A stretch of DNA of 64,000 bases from Ideonella margarita (GTDB lineage: Bacteria > Pseudomonadota > Gammaproteobacteria > Burkholderiales > Burkholderiaceae_C), in contig NZ_JBBUTI010000001.1 of assembly GCF_038066635.1 (NCBI RefSeq), forward strand, positions 558,001-622,000, in the 5' to 3' direction. How positions within the stretch are numbered: position 1 is the first letter of the stretch; every line of letters starts with the position of its first letter. The notes under the pieces were generated by a model. It searched no databases. It worked only from the letters and a program-made list of their open reading frames with translations, and had not been told where the DNA came from. The position numbers and the translations under genes were made by a program. Shown here piece after piece: positions 1-8,400 of the stretch.

Positions 1-875
1 TCGAAACCGACCACCGACACGTCTTGCGGCACCCGCAGGCCCAGGCCGGCCAGGATGTCGATGCAGCCCAGCGCCACGGCGTCGTTGGCCGCGAAGATGG
101 CCTCGGGCATCGGCTGGCCGCGATGGCGCTCCAGCCACTCGGTGAGCACGCGGCGGCCGGACGAGGCGGAGTAGTCGCTGTGCAGGATCTGCCCCGGGTT
201 GACGGTCAGGCCTGCCTCGGCATGCGCCCGCCGGAAACCGTCGATCCGGCGCTGGGCGCCGCTGCTGGTGTTCGGGCCGGCCAGGTGCAGCACGCGGCGG
301 TGGCCCAGGCTCAGCATGTGCGCCACCATCGCATGCGCACCGGCCTCTTCATCAGACGCCACATTGCCCACCCCCGGCATCGCATGGTTGGCGTGGATCG
401 CCACGAACGGCGTGTGGTCGGGCAACTGCGCCGCGTCGTCGGGGTTGATCAGGGGGGCCAGCAGGATGAGGCCGTCGATGCGGCCGTCGCAGATCGCCGG
501 CAGGCGGCTGCCCACCTGCTGCCAGTCGGGCATGGCGAACACGGTGGTGTTCTGCCCGGCTGCGGCGGCGGCTTCGATGACGCCGTTGAAGACTTCGAGG
601 AAGTACTGGTTCAGCTCGTTGCCCGACAGCGTGGTGGCCAGCCCGATGGTGTTGAGCCGGCGCTCGGCCAAGCCGCGCGCGGTGGCGTTCGGGCGGTATT
701 GCAGCTTGTCGGCCGCCGCCAGAATGCGTTGCCGCGTCTCGTCGGAGATGCGGGTGGAGGTGCGTGCACCATTGAGCACCGTCGAGGCGGCCATGGCAGA
801 AACACCGGCCTCCCGGCCGACATCGGCCAGGGTGGCGGCGTGCCGGGCTTTGCGGGGCTTGGCTTGATCAGACAT
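1..875 (-). CDS. LacI-family transcriptional regulator (C-terminus beyond window edge)
   Basis: The reverse strand from an ATG at 875 reads MSDQAKPRKARHAATLADVG and stays open to base 1, giving about 291 residues without a stop. The N-terminus is a LacI helix-turn-helix (TLADVGREAGVS, then VLNG, then ISDETRQRI) with the hinge-helix signature YRPNATARGL near residues 65-75. A periplasmic-binding-protein-like sensor domain follows, with segments such as DGLILLAP and FAANDAVALG. The gene lies 26 bp after the GH1 stop on the same strand, so it probably closes the xyloglucan operon and senses a sugar from it. The inducer cannot be read from the sequence. The last 40-60 residues of a usual 340-residue LacI protein are missing only because the window ends. 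Confidence 0.9.
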   Translation of the reverse strand, partial: MSDQAKPRKARHAATLADVGREAGVSAMAASTVLNGARTSTRISDETRQRILAAADKLQYRPNATARGLAERRLNTIGLATTLSGNELNQYFLEVFNGVIEAAAAAGQNTTVFAMPDWQQVGSRLPAICDGRIDGLILLAPLINPDDAAQLPDHTPFVAIHANHAMPGVGNVASDEEAGAHAMVAHMLSLGHRRVLHLAGPNTSSGAQRRIDGFRRAHAEAGLTVNPGQILHSDYSASSGRRVLTEWLERHRGQPMPEAIFAANDAVALGCIDILAGLGLRVPQDVSVVGF

Positions 876-901
876 CGGGCAGGGGCTGGCGTCGAAGAGG
901 G

Positions 902-2266
902 TCAAAGGATGGTGCGCAGCCGCATCACTTCAGCAAAGTAGCGGGCCGAGAGCTTGGGCGTGCGCACCAGGGTGTCAAAATCGCAGTGCACGATACCGAA
1001 ACGGCGCTCGTAGCCGTCTTCCCATTCGTAGTTGTCGATGAACGACCACAGGAAGTAGCCGTGGATGGGCACGCCGTCCGAGATCGCACGGTGCACTTCG
1101 CGCAGGTGGTTGCGCAGGTAGTCGCGGCGATGCAGGTCGAGCACCTCGCCGTTCACCACGGGTTCGGTGTCGTAGCCGCAGCCGTTCTCGGTGATGAAGA
1201 TCGAGCTGTGGCCATACAGCTCCTGGCACATGCGCGGCGCCCAGTAGATCGCCTGCGGAATCAGGTTCAGCCAGTAGCTGTCGGCGCGCGGGTAGTTCAC
1301 CGGCAGCGGCAGGGCTTCGAAGGCCGCGCCGCTGTTGTCCTTCGGCGCGCGCACGTAGGTGGCGGTGTAGATGTTCAGGCCGAGGAAGTCGGTCGGCAGG
1401 CTGATCAGGTCGAAGTCACCGGCCTGCACCTGCGGCGCATCGGTGCCCACGCGCTCCAGGTAGGCCTGCGAGTAGCCCTTGCCGTGCATCGCGCCGAGGA
1501 TGTGCGCATTGCGTTCGACGAACCAGGCCTTGGCCGCGGCGATGTCGGCCGGGGTTTCGGTCACCGGCACGGCCACGTCGCAGTTGTCGGTCAGGCCCAC
1601 GCGGGCACCCGCGCCGCCGAGCTCGCGCACTGCCTTCACGGCATGGCCGTGGCACAGCAGGGCGTGGTGGTAGGTCTGGTTCACCACCGCGTCGCTTTCC
1701 TTGCGGCCCGGTGCCTTGGTGCCCCAGCCATAGGCCAGCAGCGTGAAGCAGCGGATCTCGTTGAGCGTGATCCAGTTCTTCACCACCGGCGCCAGCGCGG
1801 CCACGACGGTGCGGGCGTACTGGGCGAAGGCGTCGACGGTGGTGCGGCTGGTCCAGCCACCACGGTCTTCCAGCGATTGCGGCAGGTCCCAGTGGAACAG
1901 CGTCACCCACGGCGTGATGCCGTGGCGTTCCATGCTGGCCAGCAGGCGCTGGTAGAAGGCGATGCCGGCCTGGTTGATCTCGCCGTCACCGTTCGGGTAG
2001 ATGCGCGGCCAGGCGATGGACAGGCGGTAGTGCTTCACGCCCAGCGAGGCCATCAGGGCGAAGTCTTCGTCGAAGCGGTTGTAGTGGTCGCAGGCGATGT
2101 CGAGGTTGTCGCCGTGGGCCACCTTGCCCGGGGTGCGGGCGAAGCGGTCCCAGATGGACTCGCCCTTGCCGTCGGTGAAGGCGGCGCCCTCGATCTGTGC
2201 GGAAGCGGCGGCCACGCCAAACACGAAGTCTTGCGGGAAGGGGCTGGCGTAGGTGATGGTGCTCAT
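902..2266 (-). CDS. GH1 beta-glucosidase, cytoplasmic
   Basis: This 454-residue protein is a full-length family 1 glycoside hydrolase. It opens with the typical FPQDFVFGVAAASAQIEGA and carries WVTLFHWDLPQ. The acid/base glutamate is E170 in TLNE and the nucleophile is E360 in ITENG. No signal peptide is visible, so it should act in the cytoplasm on cellobiose or on glucosyl ends left after xyloglucan side chains are removed. It lies 50 bp downstream of the SGNH esterase gene on the same strand and is followed by a LacI regulator. GH1 enzymes also accept galactosides and fucosides, so exact substrate preference is inferred from the locus. Confidence 0.93.
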   Translation of the reverse strand: MSTITYASPFPQDFVFGVAAASAQIEGAAFTDGKGESIWDRFARTPGKVAHGDNLDIACDHYNRFDEDFALMASLGVKHYRLSIAWPRIYPNGDGEINQAGIAFYQRLLASMERHGITPWVTLFHWDLPQSLEDRGGWTSRTTVDAFAQYARTVVAALAPVVKNWITLNEIRCFTLLAYGWGTKAPGRKESDAVVNQTYHHALLCHGHAVKAVRELGGAGARVGLTDNCDVAVPVTETPADIAAAKAWFVERNAHILGAMHGKGYSQAYLERVGTDAPQVQAGDFDLISLPTDFLGLNIYTATYVRAPKDNSGAAFEALPLPVNYPRADSYWLNLIPQAIYWAPRMCQELYGHSSIFITENGCGYDTEPVVNGEVLDLHRRDYLRNHLREVHRAISDGVPIHGYFLWSFIDNYEWEDGYERRFGIVHCDFDTLVRTPKLSARYFAEVMRLRTIL

Positions 2267-2316
2267 GGCGGGTTCAGGGTCAGGGTTCAGGTTTTGTCAA
2301 AAAAGCAGGTCAGGGC

Positions 2317-3690
2317 TCAGCGGGCCAGCAGTTGCTCGATCACGGGTTCGATGGCTTGCGCCACCCGCTCGTAGCCTGCCGGACTGAGGTGCAGCCAGTC
2401 GGGCATCACGTCGGCGCTGAGCGAGCCATCGGCCTGCATCAGGTGCCGGTTGATGTTGAGGAAATGCACGCGTCGTCCGTCGGCCATCGGCGCGATCAGG
2501 GCATTCACCTGATCATTGATGGCGCGCAGCGGGCCGCCGGCCTGCTGCTCACGCGGGTAGATGGCGAGCAGCAGCACCTGGGTGGCCGGTTGCCGGGTCT
2601 GGATTTCCGTCAGCAGGCGGCGAATACCGGCGGCGGTGGTGCGCGGGTCTTCCTGGCGATCGCCGGTGTTGTTGGTGCCGATCATCAGCACGACGACCTT
2701 GGGCGTCATGCCGTCGAGCTCGCCGTTCTGCAGGCGCCACAGCACGTTCTCGGTGCGGTCGCCGCCATAGCCCAGGGCCATGGCGTTGTGCCGCGCGAAG
2801 TGGGCCTGCCAGGCGGCCTGGCCGGCGTTTTCCCAGCCTTCGGTGATGGAGTCGCCGATGAACACCAGCTTCACGTCGCGGCCGGCGTCGCGGTGCGCGC
2901 GGATCTCGGTGAGCTTTTTCTCGTGGCGCGGCATCCACCAGTTCATGGCCCACGATTCCTGCAGCGGAATGGGCGTGACCGACTGGGTGCGGTAGTCGGG
3001 GCAGGCGGCATTGGCCTGGCCGCGCGCCACGATGCGCACCTGGCGCAGCGCCACCTCGCCGGTGCCCATGCCTTCTAGGGTGAAGGGCACGGTGACGCGG
3101 CTGAAGTCGTCGCCCTCACGCATGAAGCAGCGCAGCGCCAGAGCCACATGGCGCCAGCCCTTGCCGGCCACCGCGCGGGCTTCTGGCAACCAGGGCACCT
3201 TGCGTTCGCAGTGCTCGCTGGCGCAGTTCATCTTGAACTTCAGGCCGCCGTCGGCCATTTCGCGCACGTCGATGTCCATCTCCAGCGTGCCTTCGGCCAG
3301 GTAGGGCCGCAGGTCCAGCGGCGGGCCGTCTTCCAGGCGCAACTGGGCGATCCAGCTGTCCTTGAATTGCAGGCCCACCGTGCCGTTGGCCTGGGTGGCC
3401 GTCACCCGGCTGGCGGGCACGCGCGGCTGGGCCGGCTTGGGCACCACCACCTGCGCGCCGGTCAGGGCGGCGCGGCCTTCGAAGTCGGTCACGGTCCAGG
3501 GGCCGGTGAGGTTGATGGCCGGGGGCTCGGCGGCGTGCACGGCGGCGCTGAGACCGAGGTTCAGGCCGAGGTTCAGGAGCACGGCAGCGGCCAGGGCTGG
3601 CCACTGCCGTGCGGGCAGGTGGCGGCGGTGTGCGGCCTTGGTCGAGCGTGGCGGGTGCGGGGTCGGCGTCATGGTGGTCAGGGCTGTCAT
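2317..3690 (-). CDS. Secreted SGNH/GDSL hydrolase with N-terminal ExoP-type beta-sandwich
   Basis: A 457-residue exported protein. After a long N-terminus with a hydrophobic stretch ending SAAVHAAEPP, residues about 60-225 resemble the galactose-binding-like domain at the C-terminus of proteobacterial ExoP/GH3 glucosidases (LEMDIDVRE, then NCASEHC, then GWRHVALALRCF and VTVPFTLEGMG). Residues about 250-455 are an SGNH esterase of the PAF-acetylhydrolase type: nucleophile S281 in GDSITEGW, then GGDRTENVLWRL, GTNN, and H434 in DWLHLSP. Its start codon overlaps the GH95 stop by ATGA, so the two genes are translationally coupled. In a xyloglucan locus the likely task is removing O-acetyl groups from side chains. 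The acyl group and sugar position are inferred. Confidence 0.85.
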   Translation of the reverse strand: MTALTTMTPTPHPPRSTKAAHRRHLPARQWPALAAAVLLNLGLNLGLSAAVHAAEPPAINLTGPWTVTDFEGRAALTGAQVVVPKPAQPRVPASRVTATQANGTVGLQFKDSWIAQLRLEDGPPLDLRPYLAEGTLEMDIDVREMADGGLKFKMNCASEHCERKVPWLPEARAVAGKGWRHVALALRCFMREGDDFSRVTVPFTLEGMGTGEVALRQVRIVARGQANAACPDYRTQSVTPIPLQESWAMNWWMPRHEKKLTEIRAHRDAGRDVKLVFIGDSITEGWENAGQAAWQAHFARHNAMALGYGGDRTENVLWRLQNGELDGMTPKVVVLMIGTNNTGDRQEDPRTTAAGIRRLLTEIQTRQPATQVLLLAIYPREQQAGGPLRAINDQVNALIAPMADGRRVHFLNINRHLMQADGSLSADVMPDWLHLSPAGYERVAQAIEPVIEQLLAR

Positions 3691-6074
3691 CGCAGCACGG
3701 TCAAGGTGGCGTCCAGGCGGCGCGCCTGTCCTGGTTTCAACTGGAGGTTCACGGTGCGGCTGCCGTAGCGCACGCGCCCGCCGCCCGCGCCTTGCGCTGC
3801 GCGGATGGTGGCGCTGGCCAGGCGGCCCTGGGCCCAGCGCATGTCCACCTCGAAGCCGCCGCGTGCACGCAGGCCGCGCACCTCGCCGTCGGGCCAGGCC
3901 GCGGGCAGGGCGGGCAGCAGGTGCAGCTCGCCGTTGTGCGACTGCAGCAGCATCTCGGCCACGGCGGCGGTGGCGCCGAAATTGCCGTCGATCTGGAACG
4001 GCGGGTGGGCATCAAACAGGTTCGGGTAGGTGCCGCCGGCGTTGTTGGCTTCGCTGCCCTGGCCGTCTTGTTCGGCCGCCCGGGCGCCCGGCGTGGCCAG
4101 CAGGCCGCGCAGCATGCGGTGGGCGCGGTCGCCGTCCTGCAGGCGGGCCCAGAAGGCCATCTTCCAGGCCATGCCCCAGCCGGTGCCGGCGTCGCCACGG
4201 GCGTTCAGGGTGGTGCGTGCCGCTGCAGCCAGGGCGGGCGTGGCCGCCACAGAGATTTGCCGGCCCGGGTACAGGCCGAACAGGTGCGAGACATGCCGGT
4301 GCGTGTCTTTCGGGGTGTCGAGCACCGGGTCGTCCAGCTCGTCCAGCCATTCCAGCAACTGGCCCCAGCGGCCGACGCGCGGGCCGGCTAGGCGGTCACG
4401 GGCGGCGGCCAGGCGCTGGCGCAGCGCACGGTCCGTGCCCAGCACGTCGAGCGCTTCGACGCTGTTGTTGAACAGGTCCCAGACGATCTGCTGGTCGTAG
4501 CTCACGCCGTCGGCCACCGGGCCATGTTCGGGCGACCAGCCCATCGGCGCCACCAGCCGGCCGTCCGGCAGGGCCTTGAGGTGGCCGAGCCAGAACTCGC
4601 AGACCTCGCGCATCATCGGCCAGGCCACCTCGCGCAGGTAGCGGCGGTCTTGCGTGTAGGCGTAGTGCTCCCAGAAGTGGCGGGCGTACCAGGCGTTGCC
4701 GGTCTTGTTCCACAGGTAGCCGGTGGCGCCGAAGACATTCGATTCGGTGCGCACGGCCCAGCCACGCAGCGGGCGGCCGCGGGCATCGAGGAAGCTGTCC
4801 TCGGGCATCGGCGTGTTCATGTCCCACGGCGTGATGCCTGGGCGTTGCTGCCCCGGATGGGCCAGCGACCAGGCCGCCGCGTCGGCCACCGCCTGCCGGT
4901 AACGCGGCAGCTGGCTGAGGATGAAGCCATGCAGCGGCCGGGCCAGCTCGGCGAGGTTGCCGACCTCGGCCGGCCAGTAGTTCATCTGCAGGTTGATGTT
5001 GGTGTGGTAGTCGGCGTTCCACGGCGGCGTGGTGCTGTCGTTCCACAGGCCCTGCAGATTGGCCGGCAGCGCATCGCGTGAGCTGGCGATCAGCAGGTAG
5101 CGGCCGTACTGGGCGTGCAGGGCTTCGAGTTCGGGGTCGGCGCCGTCGCGGGTGTAGGCCGCAATGCGCTCATCGGTGGGCAGCTGGCGCCGCTGCGCCG
5201 CCGTGCTGCCCAGGTTCAGGCTGACGCGGCCGAACAGGGCCGTGTGATCGCGCTGGTGCTCGGCACGCAGCGCATCGACGCTGCGCGCAGCGGCGGTGCT
5301 CACCTGGGCCGTCACGCGGGGCAGCGGGTGGGCGCCGTTGTAGCCGGTGGCGGCATCGGGGCTGTAGCTGGTGCCGGCGCCGAGGATCAGCGTCAGCGCG
5401 TCACAGCCACTGAAGACGAGGCTGTCGCCGTCCACCTTGACGCTGCCGCCTTCGTGGCGCACCTCCACCTGGCTGGCATAGGCCATGACGTTGCCGGAGG
5501 GCGCCTCGCCGGTCGCCTGCGGCAGCACCCAGCCGGCGAGCGAGCCGGTGGCGTACAGGCGCTGGCCGGCTGCGCGGATGTGCGCGCCGTGCATGTCGGT
5601 CAGGCGCAGGCTGCCGGTGTACTGGCCCTTCGCGCTGGCGCTCAGGCGCAGCACGATGACCTGGGCCGGATGGCTGGCGAAGGCTTCGCGCTGGTACTGC
5701 ACGCCGCCCAGCGTGTAGCGCAGCAGGTGGCGGCCGGCGGCCATGTCGAGCTCGCGGCGGTAATCGCTTGCGGTGCCGGTGTGGCCGTCCAGGTCGATGA
5801 ACAGATCACCAAAGGGCTGGTAGGCGCCGATGGTGCGGCTGTCGCCAGTCCACAGCGTGATGTCGTTGAACTGCACGCGGTCGTGGGCGAGCTGGCTGAA
5901 CAGCATCGCGCCCAGGCGGCCGTTGCCGATGGGCAGGGCCTCGCGCTCCCAGCCGTCGTAGCTCAGCGGTGCGGGCTGCCGGTAGTGCAGCGTCATCTCT
6001 GGGGCCGCGCTGGCCGGGCCTGCCAGCAAGGGCAGGGCGCAGGCCATGGCGACGGCGGCGAGCAGCTGCTTCAT
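3687..6074 (-). CDS. GH95 alpha-L-fucosidase (1,2-alpha-fucosidase type)
   Basis: A 795-residue GH95 enzyme with a signal peptide ending GPASAAPE. The N-terminal beta domain has the family signature ALPIGNGRLGAMLF and QFNDITLWTGD. The (alpha/alpha)6 barrel has WNADYHTNINLQMNYWPAE, E516 in SPEHG as probable general acid, and D696 in FQIDGNFGA, matching catalytic positions known for family members. It would remove fucose from fucosylated galactose side chains of xyloglucan; some GH95 members act on L-galactose instead. It overlaps the GH74 gene upstream and the SGNH gene downstream by 4 bp each. Export with a periplasmic site of action is inferred from the signal peptide. Confidence 0.93.
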   Translation of the reverse strand: MKQLLAAVAMACALPLLAGPASAAPEMTLHYRQPAPLSYDGWEREALPIGNGRLGAMLFSQLAHDRVQFNDITLWTGDSRTIGAYQPFGDLFIDLDGHTGTASDYRRELDMAAGRHLLRYTLGGVQYQREAFASHPAQVIVLRLSASAKGQYTGSLRLTDMHGAHIRAAGQRLYATGSLAGWVLPQATGEAPSGNVMAYASQVEVRHEGGSVKVDGDSLVFSGCDALTLILGAGTSYSPDAATGYNGAHPLPRVTAQVSTAAARSVDALRAEHQRDHTALFGRVSLNLGSTAAQRRQLPTDERIAAYTRDGADPELEALHAQYGRYLLIASSRDALPANLQGLWNDSTTPPWNADYHTNINLQMNYWPAEVGNLAELARPLHGFILSQLPRYRQAVADAAAWSLAHPGQQRPGITPWDMNTPMPEDSFLDARGRPLRGWAVRTESNVFGATGYLWNKTGNAWYARHFWEHYAYTQDRRYLREVAWPMMREVCEFWLGHLKALPDGRLVAPMGWSPEHGPVADGVSYDQQIVWDLFNNSVEALDVLGTDRALRQRLAAARDRLAGPRVGRWGQLLEWLDELDDPVLDTPKDTHRHVSHLFGLYPGRQISVAATPALAAAARTTLNARGDAGTGWGMAWKMAFWARLQDGDRAHRMLRGLLATPGARAAEQDGQGSEANNAGGTYPNLFDAHPPFQIDGNFGATAAVAEMLLQSHNGELHLLPALPAAWPDGEVRGLRARGGFEVDMRWAQGRLASATIRAAQGAGGGRVRYGSRTVNLQLKPGQARRLDATLTVLR

Positions 6075-8347
6075 GCCGGGCGGCCCACCAGCACGCCGCG
6101 GCCATGCGGTGCGATGAAGACCGTGCCGTGTTCCAGCGGGTCGGCCGAGATGGACAGCAGGCGGCCGTAGCGGTGGCGCGGGTCATCCACACGCACGAAG
6201 GTGCTGCCGCCATCGTCCGAGCGGAACAGGCCGTCGCTGACCTGGCCGCCGAGGTTGGCCTTGCCCCACACGAACACGCTGTGGTGGGCCGAGCCGGGCG
6301 CACCCTTGCCCACGCTGACCAGCCAGGCCTCGGTGATGAGCCTGGCGGCCTTGGGTGCCTGCTCGGCGCCGGGCAGGTGCAGCAGGCCCTGGGGCAGGGC
6401 CAGCCACAAGTGGCGCGCGGCACCGGGGGCCGCCACCAGCTGCGCGGTCTGCCAGGCTTGCAGCTTGGCCAGGCCCTTGACCACGATCTGAAAACTCCGG
6501 CCGCCGTCCACGCTGCTCAGGATCGTGCCGTTGGCGCGGTCGAACACATGGAACACGCCTTCGACATGGCGATCGGCCACGGGCTCCAGCGTGCTCTCCC
6601 GGTCGGTGGGCCAGCCTTCGCACAGCTGCCAGCTGCGGCCGCGGTCACGCGACCACATCGCCGCTTGCCGCTCAGGCGCCCAGACCAGAAACCCGCCCTT
6701 GGCCGACACCGCCACGCGGCCGGCCGGTGCGGTCCAGCCCTGCGGGGTCTTGGTGGCGCGGGGCGACGGGCCGAAGGGCGACCAGCTGGCGCCGCCGTCG
6801 AGTGACAGATAACCGCCGGTGGCCGCCGCATCCGACGTGCGTGCCACCACGCCCGGGTTCAGCCAGGCGAAGTCGACTGAGCGGTTGGTTTCCGAGGTGG
6901 GGGCGAACAGGCCGGTGCGCGGCGTGTTGTCGAGGTCGTCCCAGGCGCCGCCGGCATGGTCGCCCATGGCCGCCAGCAAGGCCGCGCCGCCCGACGGGCT
7001 CTTGATCTCCAGCGCCGCGGTTTCCTCCAGGTTCTTCACCGTGAAGGCCCATTGCACCTGCGGCGCGCCGAGGTTGCCGGTCATCCACACGCCGTAGCCG
7101 GTGCCGTACACCGCGCGCTCGCCGTTGAACGGGTCGATCTGGACGTCGGCCATCCAGTGGCCCATGCGCCTGCGGCCCTGCTGGAAGTTGTCGAGCCAGG
7201 GCCAGCCGCTGCTGTCCATGCGGGAGCGGGCGGCCAGCGGCGTCCAGCTGGCGCCGTGGTCGGTGGACAGGAACAGCTCATCGCCGGCGCCCCAGCGCTC
7301 GAGGGTGGACACCACCAGGCGGCCGGGTGCGCGGGCATCGACCGCCACGCCGGAGTAGCCGAAGCCCAGCGGTTGCTCGCCGGCCTTGACCGGCGAGATC
7401 TCCGTCCATGCGCCGGCCGGGGGGCGGCGCCACACGCTGCCCGTGCGGGCGTAGCCTGGGTTGGGCACCTCGCCCGGGCCACCGGCCGTGAAGCTGATGT
7501 ACAGGTCGCCCTGCGGGCCGAGGGCGGCGCGTTGCGGCACCTGGGCGGGCGTGGCGGTCTCGCGGCTGAAGCTGGCGCCGCCATCACGCGAGACAAACAG
7601 GCCTGGCTGGTCTGTGCAACCCACCCAGAGCACCGGCGCGTTGCCGCTGCCGGTGCTCGGGTCGATCAACACCAGCGAGACATGCTGGCCGGGGAAGGAC
7701 ACGCGCTTGAAGCTCAAGCCGCCGTCCGTGCTTTTCATCAGGCCGTCGCGGGTGGTGCCCAGCCACAGCACGCGGGGATCGGTCGGGTCCACCTGCAGGC
7801 GCTCACCGGTGCCACGGCCGGCTTCGTTGCCGCCGAGCTTGATGCCCAGCTCGGTGGTGCGCCAGGTGAGGCCGCGGTCGTTCGACGTCAGCAGCGCGGC
7901 CTTGCGGGCCCACTCGCCGGTGTAGGTGCCGCAGGCGGCGTAGACGCGGTCCGGGTTGCCCGGGTCGAGGGCGATGCTGAGCACGCCCATCAGGTCGGCG
8001 TCATCGCGGCCGAGGTGGTCCAAGAGCGGCAGCCAGCGCTGGCCGACGGCATCGAAGCGGTACAGACCGCCGATGTCCGTGCGGGCATACAGCAGGCCGG
8101 CCTCACGCGGATGAAAGACGAAGCCGTTGACGAAACCCGCGCCGCCAAACGGCACGCTGCGCCACTGGTAAGGGCCGGTGCCGGTGGCTGCTTGGCTTGA
8201 TGAGGTTGCGGTGACCAAGGCGGCCGCACCGGCCGCGCCTGTCAGTGGCGCGAGCCGACCCAGGGCGCCGAGCGCATGGATCGAAGAGCCAGGCAGGCAG
8301 GCCAGTGCGCCGATCGAGGCGCGGTGGAAGTCGCGGCGGGTGGTCAT
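6071..8347 (-). CDS. GH74 xyloglucan-specific endo-glucanase, Tat-exported
   Basis: A 758-residue tandem beta-propeller enzyme. Family signatures include YARTDIGGLYRF, a GNEAGRGTGERL loop and repeated Asp-box-like segments (STDGGLSF, SRDGGASF). D91 in ARTDIGG and D492 in SVDFAWLNPG align, from memory of the family, with the two catalytic aspartates. The N-terminus starts MTTRRDFHRAS, a twin-arginine motif followed by a hydrophobic stretch, so folded export is likely. No carbohydrate-binding module is attached. It would make the first cut in xyloglucan outside the inner membrane. The gene sits between GH35 and GH95; its stop overlaps the GH95 start by 4 bp. Exo- versus endo-mode cannot be decided by eye. 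Confidence 0.92.
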   Translation of the reverse strand: MTTRRDFHRASIGALACLPGSSIHALGALGRLAPLTGAAGAAALVTATSSSQAATGTGPYQWRSVPFGGAGFVNGFVFHPREAGLLYARTDIGGLYRFDAVGQRWLPLLDHLGRDDADLMGVLSIALDPGNPDRVYAACGTYTGEWARKAALLTSNDRGLTWRTTELGIKLGGNEAGRGTGERLQVDPTDPRVLWLGTTRDGLMKSTDGGLSFKRVSFPGQHVSLVLIDPSTGSGNAPVLWVGCTDQPGLFVSRDGGASFSRETATPAQVPQRAALGPQGDLYISFTAGGPGEVPNPGYARTGSVWRRPPAGAWTEISPVKAGEQPLGFGYSGVAVDARAPGRLVVSTLERWGAGDELFLSTDHGASWTPLAARSRMDSSGWPWLDNFQQGRRRMGHWMADVQIDPFNGERAVYGTGYGVWMTGNLGAPQVQWAFTVKNLEETAALEIKSPSGGAALLAAMGDHAGGAWDDLDNTPRTGLFAPTSETNRSVDFAWLNPGVVARTSDAAATGGYLSLDGGASWSPFGPSPRATKTPQGWTAPAGRVAVSAKGGFLVWAPERQAAMWSRDRGRSWQLCEGWPTDRESTLEPVADRHVEGVFHVFDRANGTILSSVDGGRSFQIVVKGLAKLQAWQTAQLVAAPGAARHLWLALPQGLLHLPGAEQAPKAARLITEAWLVSVGKGAPGSAHHSVFVWGKANLGGQVSDGLFRSDDGGSTFVRVDDPRHRYGRLLSISADPLEHGTVFIAPHGRGVLVGRPA

Positions 8348-8400
8348 GGTGGCGGGCGGTTGGTCGCTTGTTTACTGCTGGGCGCTGTGGCGGGTGTTGG

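Noticed and set aside
2270..2300. Short repeated CCTGAACC-like units upstream of GH1
   Set aside because: Imperfect 8-base repeats over about 25 bp, too short to treat as a functional repeat or operator.
8366..8380. GTTTACTGCTG upstream of GH74 as another LacI operator
   Set aside because: Only the first seven bases match GTTTACTAAAC and the symmetry is lost, so it is too weak to call.
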